Shown here one piece after another: positions 24,151 to 33,479 of a DNA stretch of 64,000 nt (the first letter of the stretch is position 1; every line of letters starts with the position of its first letter). A model generated the notes under the pieces. It was not told the DNA's origin. It did no database searches and saw only the letters and a program-made list of their open reading frames with translations. The stretch covers positions 24,845,163 to 24,909,162 of the forward strand of contig CM030713.1 of assembly GCA_017979445.1 (NCBI GenBank). Reading direction: 5' to 3'. Made by a program: the position numbers and the translations under genes. The DNA is from Akebia trifoliata (lineage: Eukaryota > Streptophyta > Magnoliopsida > Ranunculales > Lardizabalaceae).

Positions 24151-25295
24151 AGATGCTGCCAAGGGTTTTCTTAGAATTATGCTCAGATGTCACCGAGGGT
24201 TTTCTCGGAACTATGCTCAGATGCTGCCAAGGGTTTTCTTGGAATTATGCTCAGATACCGCCGAAGGTTTTCTCGGAACTATGCTCAGATGCCGCCGAGG
24301 GTTTTCTTGGAATTATGCTCAGATGCTGCCAAGGGTTTTCTTGGAATTATGCTCAGATGCCGCCAAAGGTTTTCTTGGAATTATGCTCAGATGCCACCGA
24401 GGGTTTTCTCGGAACTATGCTCAGATGCCGCCAAGGGTTTTCTTGGAATTATGCTCAGATATGCTCAGATGCCGCCAAGGGTTTTCTTGGAATTATGCTC
24501 AAATGCCACCGAGCGTTTTCTCGGAACTATGCTCAGATGCCGCCAAGCTTCTTGGAATTATGCTCAGATGCCGCCAAGGGTTTTCTTTGAATTATGCTCA
24601 GATGACGCCAATGGTTTTCTTGGAATTATGCTCAGATGCCACCGAGGATTTTCTCGGAACTATGCTCAGATGCCGCCGAGGGTTTTCTTGGAATTATGCT
24701 CAGATGCCGCCAAGGGTTTTCTCGGAATTATATTCAGATGCCGCCGAGGGTTTTCTCGGAATTATGCTCAGATGCTACCAAGGGTTTTCTTGGAATTATG
24801 CTCAGATGCCGCCGAGGGTTTTCTCGGAACTATACTTAGATGCTGCTCAGATGTCGCCGAGGGTTTTCTCGGAACTATGCTCAGATGCTGCCAAGGGTTT
24901 TCTTGGAATTATGCTCAGATGCCGCCGAGGGTTTTCTCGGAACTATGCTCAGATGCCGCCAATGGTTTTCTTAGAATTATGCTCAGATGCCGCCGAGGGT
25001 TTTCTCGAAACTATGCTCAGATGCCGCTAAGGGTTTTCTTGGACCTATGCTCAGATGCCGCCAAAGGTTTTCTTGGAATTTTGCTCAGATGCCGCCAAGT
25101 GTTTTCTTGGAAATATGCTCAGATGCCGCCGAGGGTTTTCTCTGAACTATGCTCAGATGCCGCCAAGGGTTTTCTTGGAATTATGCTCAGATACCGCCAG
25201 GGTTTTCTCAGAACTATGCTCAGATGCCGCCAAGGAAAAGGGTTTTCTTGGAATTATGCTCAGATGCCGCCAAGGGTTTTCTTGGAATTATGCTC
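24151..25295 (+). repeat. 34-bp tandem repeat array, 33 units, in the 3' UTR
   Basis: The unit is AGATGCCGCCRAGGGTTTTC then TYGGAAYTATGCTC (34 bp). I count 33 units plus two partial copies of 10-11 bp (about 24451-24460 and 24839-24849), one 3-bp deletion, one 1-bp deletion and one 6-bp insertion, which sum exactly to 1145 bp. Because 34 is not a multiple of 3, the same 34-residue peptide cycles through all three frames, giving three overlapping long open frames (24129-24590, 24179-25030, 24187-25365); these are by-products. Tat/Ogre elements are known to carry variable tandem repeats between pol and the 3' LTR. Confidence 0.95.
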
Positions 25296-25599
25296 AGTTT
25301 ATGTTCAGTGCTCAGATTTGACTCATTTCCAACTCAAACTCTTTGAAATCTATCTCAGATTTTGAGCCCACACACTTGCACAGCTGTTACATCAGTCAAG
25401 GAGAATTTTCTAAAATTCAAGGATCTGACACTGCCAGTGAGAGCTCGCGCTCAAGGACCTGACATTTTTCTAGTTCGGGGAGAGTTTTATGCTTAAAGAT
25501 CCGAATACCCTGACGAATTGCTAAATCAGGTTGCAAAATGAACTGTCACTAGCTTTGGCATTCGGATATCGCACTATCTACCAAAATAGATTTGCTATC
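25296..25599 (+). other. 3' untranslated region before the nested solo LTR
   Basis: Non-coding, with short GATCTGACA/GACCTGACA repeats near 25415-25465. Ends with the 5-bp target CTATC at 25595-25599. Confidence 0.5.
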
Positions 25600-26825
25600 T
25601 GATGAGACTATCGTTGTTCTTCTCACCGGAGTTAATAATAATCTTATGTTTACCTTACTTGTGGGGCAAGTAGAGGATCGAACCCAAGAGAAATGAGGAA
25701 TAAAATTAAGCTAAGAAGATAAAATTCAAATTAACTAAAAGAATTAAAACTGTTTTTCTTTGTATTTTTGAACTTATAAGAAGATGTAAAATTGCTAGAA
25801 AATAAACTATAGTAAATGAAATTAAAAGCAAGTAAACTTATGAATTAAAACACCATTGGAGGTGAATCTACCTAAAACAAGTTAATGAGCAATTCTAGTC
25901 TCTAGCCTTTTTATAACTCAATCATAAGGGTTGGTGTTAGCTCCTTAGATCGGAAAGTTTTGCAATTAAAATGAAATAAAGGAACAAAAACAAAGTAGAA
26001 TTTCTTGAGAACTTCTTACTACAAATTATCTAATTTAAGCATACTTTATCTTGATCTAATCTAAGCATAAAGTATCTATATTAAGAATAAATGTGCAAGA
26101 AACTTAAAGAGAATTCATAAGCATTTTAAATAAAAGAAAGGCATAAAATTAGAAATAACACAAGAACTTGCTCTAGGCTTTTCCACTCTCCAATGGAGGG
26201 GAACTTAGCCTAATGTCATTGCAAGAGAGGGAAGACAAGAGATGAATGAAAGAACTTTTCTTCATTTCATGGAGAAAATTACAACTTCTTCTTCTTCTAC
26301 TTCTTACAAGACTAGTTAACCAAAAGAAAATAACTAGAAAATGAAAATACAAAAAATAAGAGAATAGGCAAAGAGCCTTAGATTAAAGGAGTCTTGGATA
26401 AGAGAACCAAGATGGGACCCTTTCTTTAGAAATGAAGGCTCTATTTATAGAGAAAATGTGTGTAGAAGAGTCTAAAAGTAGCCTCCACTTTTCTTTGCAC
26501 AAAAAGACAAAAGAGGAGAATATGAGTAAGGATTAGGGCATTCCAAAGGATTAGGGCATTCCAAAGTGTAGGGCATTCCAAAGTGGGCCCAAATGCTTTT
26601 GCCTTGAGATTTTGATTCCAAACTGTTGATTTTCTGCACAAGAAACACACGTAATTAGATTTATCTAGTAAATGAATTTATTATATATAATTAAGCCTAA
26701 TTAACATGCAACGTGGTGTTTGAGGCTTATCATGATTATTATCTTAATATAGATTAATAGGTACAAAAATCAAGATAAATATCCGAAAAATGTGCATATA
26801 ATTGAGTGTTTGGAGACACTCATCA
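25600..26825 (-). mobile_element. Reversed solo LTR nested in the Tat/Ogre-type element
   Basis: Ends TGATGAG...CTCATCA (TG...CA with a 7-bp terminal inverted repeat), flanked by a perfect 5-bp duplication CTATC (25595-25599, 26826-26830). On the minus strand it has a TATAAATA box (plus 26442-26449) and a U5-like end with the GGGTTCGATCCTCTACTTG motif often found near the 3' end of plant gypsy LTRs. No polyprotein is present. The family was not identified and differs from both other LTR families here. Confidence 0.78.
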
Positions 26826-26851
26826 CTATCTAGTGGCTTCAACCCTCTACC

Positions 26852-26860
26852 AAAGAGGGG
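26852..26860 (+). other. Polypurine tract
   Basis: AAAGAGGGG, four bases (CATC) before the 3' LTR; the expected plus-strand primer position. Confidence 0.75.
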
Positions 26861-26864
26861 CATC

Positions 26865-28529
26865 TGTAGACACCCCATTTTTGCAGTCGCCTGATTAATC
26901 AAGTCGTCAACCCGATCGCAAAAGTTCCCAATGATAGATGTTTATTCCAGTACTTTATTTTGTCACCAGATGTGTTTTTAGAAATCCAGATGAGGTATCT
27001 CAAACTAACAAAATCTTAGAAACCACGCTACGTTAAGAAAATACGATCCTAGAAACATAGAAATCATCATATTGCAGACCAAAAAGAAGCTTCACGATAA
27101 AAATCACTAAAGATGATCAAATTACCAAAATACCCCTAATACCAAAATAACCCTAGAACCTACGTTACGCTTAGGAAGACCCATTCAAACTCATAAAATA
27201 ACAAATCGAAACCAAGTAAACCATTTCGCCAATTGTCACAAAATTTGATAAAATTACGAAAATACCCCTAATAAAGTTCACGACCATTTCATACAAAAAA
27301 CTTCATAAATGATAAAAACCAATATTCCCATTGAATTCCTTACAAAAAACTGATTCCAAAACATCCTGGAACATTGAAAAATAACTTAAAACGTAAAAAA
27401 TCCTCTCCGAGGGCAAAATGGTAATTTCATAATTTTAATAATTAAAAATTTTGAAATTAATATATAAATCATTAAATAATGTAAAGTGAAACATTAATAA
27501 AATTAATTTTAAAATTTGAACAAAAAAATTGATCAATCAGGCTTTCAGGCAAAATTGTTGATGGTTCGTAAGGTATTTCTTTAAGGACCCCTTCATTTGG
27601 GGGTCCAAAGAATTAAAGATATAATAGAGGGGAGTTCTCCAAAAATTTAAATTCAATCAAGCAAGACTAAAGTCAAGATATTAAAGTCAATCAAATAAGA
27701 GTAAAGTCAAAATTAAAGTCAATTAAGTAAGACCAAAGTCAAGTATTAAAGTCAATCTCATAAGACTAAAGTCAAAACCCTAATCTAAACTAATCAAGTC
27801 AATCTCATAAGACTAAAGTCAAAACCCTAAAGACTAAGTCCATCTCATGAGACCAAAGTCTAAACCCTAATTGAAACCCTAAAAAGAAACCCTAATCAAA
27901 CCCTAATGCTTCTAAAAATTTTTTATAAAAAGGAGCCTCCACACCCTATTTTCGTATCAAAAGAAAAACCCTAGAAAAAGTAGGTGAAGAAGCCTCCACA
28001 ATACCCCCAAAACCCTAATTTTGAAGTCCCAACTCCTTACCTAACACCCCTGCTTCGATTTTAGCCTAAAAAACACCCAAAAATCTCTGAAAAACATCTC
28101 AAAAATCCACAACAAATTCGAAGCACCCAGATCCAAGAAGGAGATACCTTACCTCGGAGATCAAGAATCAGATCCGGAGATAGAACGAAGTAATGAATAC
28201 GGTACAAGGAGCCGTTTTCACCAGATCTGAGGGAATAGCACTTTTGCAGATCGAAGGTAAGATTTTTCATTGTTTTTTAATCTAGGTTTGTCATTAGCGA
28301 TGTAGATTTATTTGGGATAATTAGAGACCGACAATGGCCGGGCGGGGTTGGTGCCTAACACCTTCCAACCCCGTAACATGATCCCCGGATTCAGATTTTC
28401 TGTAGAAGATTAGTTCATTATCCGTTTTAAAATCAGTTTGGTTCCTAGACTATAATAACTAGGTGGCGACTCCCAAACCTCAAGGGTCAAAAGCGGATCC
28501 GCGCACCCCGCGGATCGAGGGCGCTTTCG
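26865..28529 (+). repeat. 3' LTR of the Tat/Ogre-type element
   Basis: Starts TGTAGACACCCC; ends GGGCGCTTTCG, the canonical CA being changed to CG. TATAAAAA box at 27924-27931; AAAGTCAA minisatellite about 27649-27870, shorter than in the 5' LTR. Confidence 0.93.
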
Positions 28530-28534
28530 CAACC

Positions 28535-29760
28535 TCTAGTCTCATTCCAATGCGAACCTATCTTTTGTTCCACAACCATCTTACTCTTTACCTCAAAATT
28601 TTAATCAACGAGTGATCGTTGTTGACCCTATAATCAACTACTCCCCTCTATTGCTCAACCAAACTTTCCATTAGAATCAATGATGGCAGAGTTGTTAAAG
28701 CAACAATTGCAAATCATGCAATAACAAATCCAAACCAACTACAATCAGTCTTAGATCAATCAAGTTAATGTGCAAGCAATTAACAAACTAGAAGTTCAGT
28801 TGGATCAACTAGCTTCATCTCTCTGGGAGTGAAACAAAAGGCAATTTTTAAGACAAACAGTGCCCAGTCCTAGAGGAACTGTCCTTAGGGGACAGTATGA
28901 AATAACAAGTCAAACAGGTCCCTTTAATGACTTTGTTCAAGCCATCCACATCTTACGATCCAATAAATTGGTAGACAATAAAATAGACATGCCTAAGGAA
29001 GTTCTAACAAAAGGAACAACCTCTAGTGCACCTTTTACAGACAAAGAGGACCAGTCAAAAGAAACACTTCCATTACTCGAAACTCAAATAACCATTCTCA
29101 AAGCCTCACTCCCACATAGACTCATAGACAACAAAAAAAAGAAAATAATTGGAAGGGATTCTAAAAGTTTTCAAAAATGTTGATATCAATATCGCATTCC
29201 TTGATACAACCCGTCAAATTCCCTCTAACACCAAATTTCTCAAAGATCTTACTACCATAAAACGAAGAACTCATGTGCCAAGAGAAGCTATGATGATAGC
29301 CTAGTTTTCTTGTCTGATTCAGCAGACAATCGTTTATAAATTCAAGTACCCTGGTTGTCCTACAATTTTTGTGCACATCGAAGACACGATGATAAAGAAA
29401 TGTCTATTAGATCTCGGGACTAGTGTGAATCTTCTTCCTTTTTTTTTGTCTACCAACAACTAGGTTTGGGAGAACTCAAACCTACGAATATCACTTTGAG
29501 TCTAGCAGATATATCAAGGAAGATTTTTAAGGGAATAGTTGAGGATGTGATCATCAGAATGAAAGATTTCTACTTCCCTACCGATTTTGTGGTTCTTGGC
29601 ACTGATCCTGTCATCAACCCAAATACTCACGTTCTAGTCATTCTAAGAAGACCATTTTTAGCCATTTCTAATAAGTCATCAAGTGTTTCAACGGGATCAT
29701 GACCCTAATATTTGGGGACATGAAGGTCAAAATGAATGTCTTTCATAATAAATTCTAGTC
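28535..29760 (+). pseudogene. Athila-type gag/protease region, copy A (continues after the insertion)
   Basis: Resumes the Athila-type polyprotein. 28750-29180 carries the NKLEVQLDQLAS linker region; 29130-29300 in shifted frames fits the conserved pre-protease block (FKNVDINIAFLDTT, TTIKRRTHVP). The aspartic protease active site LLDLGTSVNLLP lies at about 29404-29439 (DLGTS 29410-29424), then LGLGELKPTNITLSLADIS, GIVEDVIIRMKDFYFPTDFVV and RRPFLAIS. Frameshifts and stops separate these pieces. Protease would cleave Gag-Pol in the particle. Confidence 0.78.
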
Positions 29761-30289
29761 CACTGATATGGATTATCTGGAAGAGGTCAACATGATCGAC
29801 ACTTTGTTCAGTAGTACTTTTGAGGAAGCAGAAAACAAGGATCCATTAGAAGAGTATTTCGGCCAACTTGGCCTAGAGTTTGATACCAAAAATCTATCCG
29901 AGAGGTGAATTCCCTTCTTGAATCCATTCTGGTGATGGATTGACAACCAAAAATCAAAAGTCTCTCTACTCCTTTGTCCTCTCTATCAGTTGAAGAGACT
30001 CCCAAGCTTGATTTGAAGTAGTTGCCTTATACGCTGAAATATGTGTTTCTGGGAAGGGTTGAGACCTTTTCCATCATCATCTCCCCTAATATAGAAAAGT
30101 CATAAGAAAATTAGTAACTTAACGTTCTACGCGAGTACTATAAAACTATTGGTTGGACCATAATTAATATAAAGGTATCAATCCTTCTTTGGTCACGTAT
30201 TAGATCCACCTTGAGAAAAATTGTAAACCTTCAAAAGAACCACAGAAGAGACTAAATTCGGTTTTGCAAGAAGTTGTCCGAGGAAAAGT
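29761..30289 (+). other. Athila-type protease-RT linker, copy A
   Basis: Decayed polyprotein linker; short runs such as EEVNMIDTLFSSTFEEA-like pieces can be followed in shifting frames, matching copy B 60480-61010. No separate gene. Confidence 0.5.
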
Positions 30290-31256
30290 CCTCAAATTAT
30301 TAGATGTGGATATTATATACCCCACCTCTGATAGTAAATGGGTTAGTCCAATTCAGGTTGTCCCCAAGAAGTCGTGTGTCACAGTTGTGACAAATCAAGA
30401 CAATGAACTTATACCTACTCTTGTCAAAACTGGATGACGAGTTTGTATCGAGTATCGAAAGCTGAATTCAATGACATGTAAATATCACTTCCCTATCTCA
30501 TTTATCGATCAAATGCTAGAATGTCTAGTCAATCATGCCTATTACTATTTTCTTGACGGATATTCGGGATACAATCAAATCCCAATTGTCCCTAAAGACC
30601 AAGAAAAAACTACGTTTACATGTCCATTTGAGACCTTTGCCTATCGATGCATGCCCTGTGGGTTATGTAATGCTTTTGTTACCTTTCAAAGGTGCATGTT
30701 GAGCATTTTCTCCGATATGGTCGAAGAATTTCTTAAAGTCTTCATGGATGATTTTTCTATTTTTGGATCAAGCTTTGATAATTGTTTGAACCACCTAAAA
30801 CTCGTCTTAGCTAGATGTCGCAAGAAGCACCTCGTTCTAAATTGGAAGAAGTGCCAATTCATGGTCACCTTTGGGATAGTTCTAGGACACATTATTTCCC
30901 ATAAGGGAATTGGGGTAGATAAGGCAAAAGTTGATCTTATCGCTAATCTACCTCTGCCTAAAACTGTGAATGAAATCTACCTTTTCCTAGGGCATGCAGG
31001 GTTTTATAGACGATTTATCAAGGAATTTGGGAAAATTTCAAAACCCATGTGTGATTTTATAATCAAAGATACAACTTTTGAGTTTTCTACTGCCTGCTTA
31101 ACAACATTTGACAAATTAAAATTTGAGTTGACCACAGCACCTATTATTCAACCACCCAATTGGGACCTTCCATTTGAGGTGATATATGACGCATCAGATT
31201 ATACAATAGGTGCTGTGTTGGGCCAGCGACTTGAAAAACTCCCCCATGTCATTTAG
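30290..31256 (+). pseudogene. Athila-type reverse transcriptase, copy A
   Basis: Copies element RNA into DNA. The N-terminal part (30290-30470, VQVVPKKS-type region and RVCIEYRKLNS) is broken by stops; 30471-31256 is open and holds FLDGYSGYNQIPI, CPFETFAY, the catalytic VFMDDFSIFGSS (FMDD at 30741-30752), NWKKCQFM, GIVLGH, FLGHAGFYRRFI, PIIQPPNWDLPFEV and the start of RNase H (YDASDYTIGAVLGQ). The wording is that of the Athila lineage of Ty3/gypsy. The region 30470-30710 has several departures from the usual Athila residues (RCMPCG for RRMPFG), and copy B departs at different positions. Confidence 0.88.
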
Positions 31257-31535
31257 TACGTAAGCAAGACGTTAAATAATGCCCAGCCCAACTATTCCAC
31301 CACCGAAAAGGAACTACTTACAGTAGTTTTTGCCTTGGATAAATTTTGCTCATATTTAATCGGATCCAAAGTAGTAATATTCACCAACTAAGCAGCACTG
31401 AAATACCTTCTTGCTAAGAAGGATGTAAAAATGAGATTAAGACGATGGATCCTCCTCCTTTAAGAATTTGATCTCGAAATTAGAGGCAAGAAATGATGCA
31501 AAAATGTGATCGCAGACCACTTATCCAAACTAATG
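31257..31535 (+). pseudogene. Athila-type RNase H, copy A
   Basis: Continues in frame after a TAG at 31254-31256: YVSKTLNNAQPNYSTTEKEL, VVFALDKFCSYLIGSKVVIF, then a stop in place of the TDH-type motif, AALKYLLAKKDVKMRLRRWI, a TAA in the usual LLQEFD position, and IADHLSKL at the end. It would degrade the RNA strand of the hybrid. At least four in-frame stops. Confidence 0.8.
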
Positions 31536-32900
31536 GTTGAAACTGTTTCTGACTATCTCCTGATTTTTGAAAGTTTTCCTAATTACTTTAGTCTTGACAC
31601 ACCTTGGTATGCTAACATTGTCAACTCTCTGGTCACTGGTCAAACATCTACTTCTTGGAATAAACAAAATCGCTTGCGCTTCCTTGTCCAATCTAAATGA
31701 TTTTTTTGAGATGATCCGTATTTATTCAAATACTATCCAAATAAGATAATTCGTCGATGTGTGTCTGAGAAAGAGCAAAATAATATTCTCGAGTTCTACC
31801 ACAATCATGCTTGTGGTGGGCATTTTGAAGGAAAGAAAACAGTAGCTAAAATTTTGCAATATAATTTTTACTGGCAATGTTTAGGAAAAATTAGTTGAAG
31901 GAATGAAATGTCTAAAGAACCTATTATGATCATCGAAATCTTTGATGTATAGGGTATGGACTTCATGGGCTCTTTCCCATTTCACACAGATTTCAATACA
32001 TCCTAGTTGTAGTCGAATATATGTCAAAATGGATAGAAGTCACAGTTTGTTGAACTAATGATCATAAAATTATTGTTCAATTTCTCAATAACACTGTGTT
32101 TGCTCGATTCGGAACTCGTCGTGCCATCATCAGTGATGGAGGAACACATTTTTGTAATTATGTATTTGAAAGCTTTATGCATAAATATTTCATAACTCAT
32201 AAGGTAGTCACCTTGTATCACCTGCAAACTAGTGGGTAAGTTGAAATTTCTAATCAAGAACTTAAAATCATATTTGAAAGGATTGTCAATCCTACACAAA
32301 AAGATGGGTCTTTACGATTAACTCACACTTTGTGAGCCTATAGAACGACTTTCAAAACTCCTATCGGCTTGTCTCTTTATTGGATAATTTTTAGTAAAGC
32401 CTATCATCTTCCAGTCGAACTCGAACATCGAGTTTATTGGTCAATCAAGCATCTGAATTTTTATTTTGTCAAGGTAGGGGAACAAAGAAAACTTCAACTC
32501 GTTGAGTTAGAAGAATTATGGAATAATGCGTACGATAGTGCTAAACTATACAAAGATCGTATGAAAGTCTAGTATGACAAACATATTCAGAGAAAATCAT
32601 TTCACTTAAGGCTAAAAGTGTTACTCTACAACTCTCGCTTTCATCTCTTTCTTGAAAAATTAAAGTCTCGATAGATATGACCCTTTGTGGTCAACATCCA
32701 CCCTCATGAAAACATCAAGGTTCTCAATCTGGCAAATGGTAACATTTTCCAGGTTAATGGCCAACGACTTAAATCTCTCAATCTCTCAAGAAAAATACTC
32801 ATTCCTGAGTAATCTTCTGTACCAGGATTAAATCCAATTTCATGTCTAGTTGAAGACAATAAACTTAGTGCTATTTCGAGAGGCAACCCTTGGTTATTGT
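31536..32900 (+). pseudogene. Athila-type integrase, copy A, with 51-bp zinc-finger deletion
   Basis: Segments in order: RRCVSEKEQNNILEFYHNH with CGGHFEGKKTVAKIL (start of the HHCC zinc finger), then a deletion, core GMDFMG with the first Asp, KWIEVTVC, ISDGGTHFCN (second Asp), TSG-stop-VEIS where the Gln of GQVE is TAA but the catalytic Glu remains, then AYHLPVELEHRVYWSIKHLNF and QLVELEELWNNAYDSAKLYKDRMKV (open at 32369-32572) and a C-terminal VNGQRLK region. Compared with copy B, 51 bp between TACTGG and CAATGTTTAGG near 31874 are missing, removing the distal zinc ligands. Not functional. Confidence 0.85.
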
Positions 32901-33278
32901 AAATATTCTTTGTAAGCCATGAAGGACTTTTCTTTCACTCCCTTTTCCCACTTTTGGGGTTTCTAAAAGGGGTAAAAAAATTCTTAGAAGAAATTTTCCT
33001 AAAAAAATATTTTCTTTTTTAAAATTTTCCTGGAAAATATATTTTCTAGGGATTTTCCATGCAAGAAAATGTGGACTCCTTTTAGACCTTAAAACCCTAT
33101 TCTTTCTCCATCTCTATCTCTTTTTCCTAACCAAGCAACTAAAGTCTTACCTCCATTTTTCTTACCCATTTTCTCATTTTTTTTACTCACCTACCATCAA
33201 ATCATCAAGATTTTTTCCAACCAACCCACAACAACCACCATTACCTCACGACCGTGCCACGAAAAAAATCATCGAGCT
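32901..33278 (+). other. Post-pol region of the Athila-type element, copy A
   Basis: Pyrimidine-rich non-coding DNA, the expected place for the Athila post-pol spacer. A possible ORF begins at 33254 (MPRKKSSS) directly before the gap; Athila elements often carry a second ORF here, but only eight codons are visible. Confidence 0.4.
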
Positions 33279-33378
33279 NNNNNNNNNNNNNNNNNNNNNN
33301 NNNNNNNNNNNNNNNNNNNNNNNNNNNNNNNNNNNNNNNNNNNNNNNNNNNNNNNNNNNNNNNNNNNNNNNNNNNNNN
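33279..33378. other. Assembly gap, 100 N
   Basis: Exactly 100 N, the usual placeholder for a gap of unknown size. The rest of the Athila-type element (post-pol region and 3' LTR) of copy A is presumably lost in it. Sequence on its two sides is unrelated. Confidence 0.98.
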
Positions 33379-33479
33379 TAGTAAGCTTAGCCTTACTACA
33401 CTTTTAAATGAATTTTTTTGTTGCTTCTTTTTCACGTCTCTACTGCACCGAGCCACACTCCTCTCATTCTCTAATCCTT

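Larger units (their letters stand above)
15794..28529 (+). mobile_element. Complete but defective Tat/Ogre-type Ty3/gypsy element, copy A only
   Basis: 12,736 bp flanked by a perfect 5-bp target duplication CAACC (15789-15793 and 28530-28534); the empty site is in copy B at about 59246-59250. It has a 5' LTR (15794-17471), primer-binding site (17472-17491), long leader, an integrase remnant (22008-22691), a repeat-rich 3' untranslated region, polypurine tract (26852-26860) and 3' LTR (26865-28529). Gag, protease, RT and RNase H are not recognisable, so it is non-autonomous. Lineage is inferred from integrase wording (SSPYRPQINGRVEA; STGATPYSLVYGMEA), the long repeat-bearing 3' UTR and the primer site. 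MITEs and a reversed solo LTR are nested inside. Confidence 0.92.
1..33278 (+). repeat. Segmental duplication, copy A
   Basis: Collinear with 45150-64000 in the same orientation, from WAK intron 1 through the Athila-type pol region. The offset is about 45.16-45.20 kb at first, drops by about 1.745 kb after the solo LTR at 12680-14419, and by a further 12.74 kb after the element at 15794-28529. Homology runs off both ends: WAK exon 1 of copy A would lie before position 1, and the right end meets an N gap. Identity is uneven: the WAK kinase exon differs by three silent changes plus one small indel pair, while 5480-6015 and 30300-30710 differ by roughly 8-13% by eye. Confidence 0.97.

Noticed and set aside
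24151..25295. CRISPR-like array
   Set aside because: Units are directly adjacent with no unique spacers, in plant transposon DNA; it is a plain tandem repeat.
24187..25365. 392-aa and 283-aa repeat proteins
   Set aside because: Open only because the 34-bp repeat has no stop in any frame; the same peptide appears in all three frames and the array sits in a 3' UTR.
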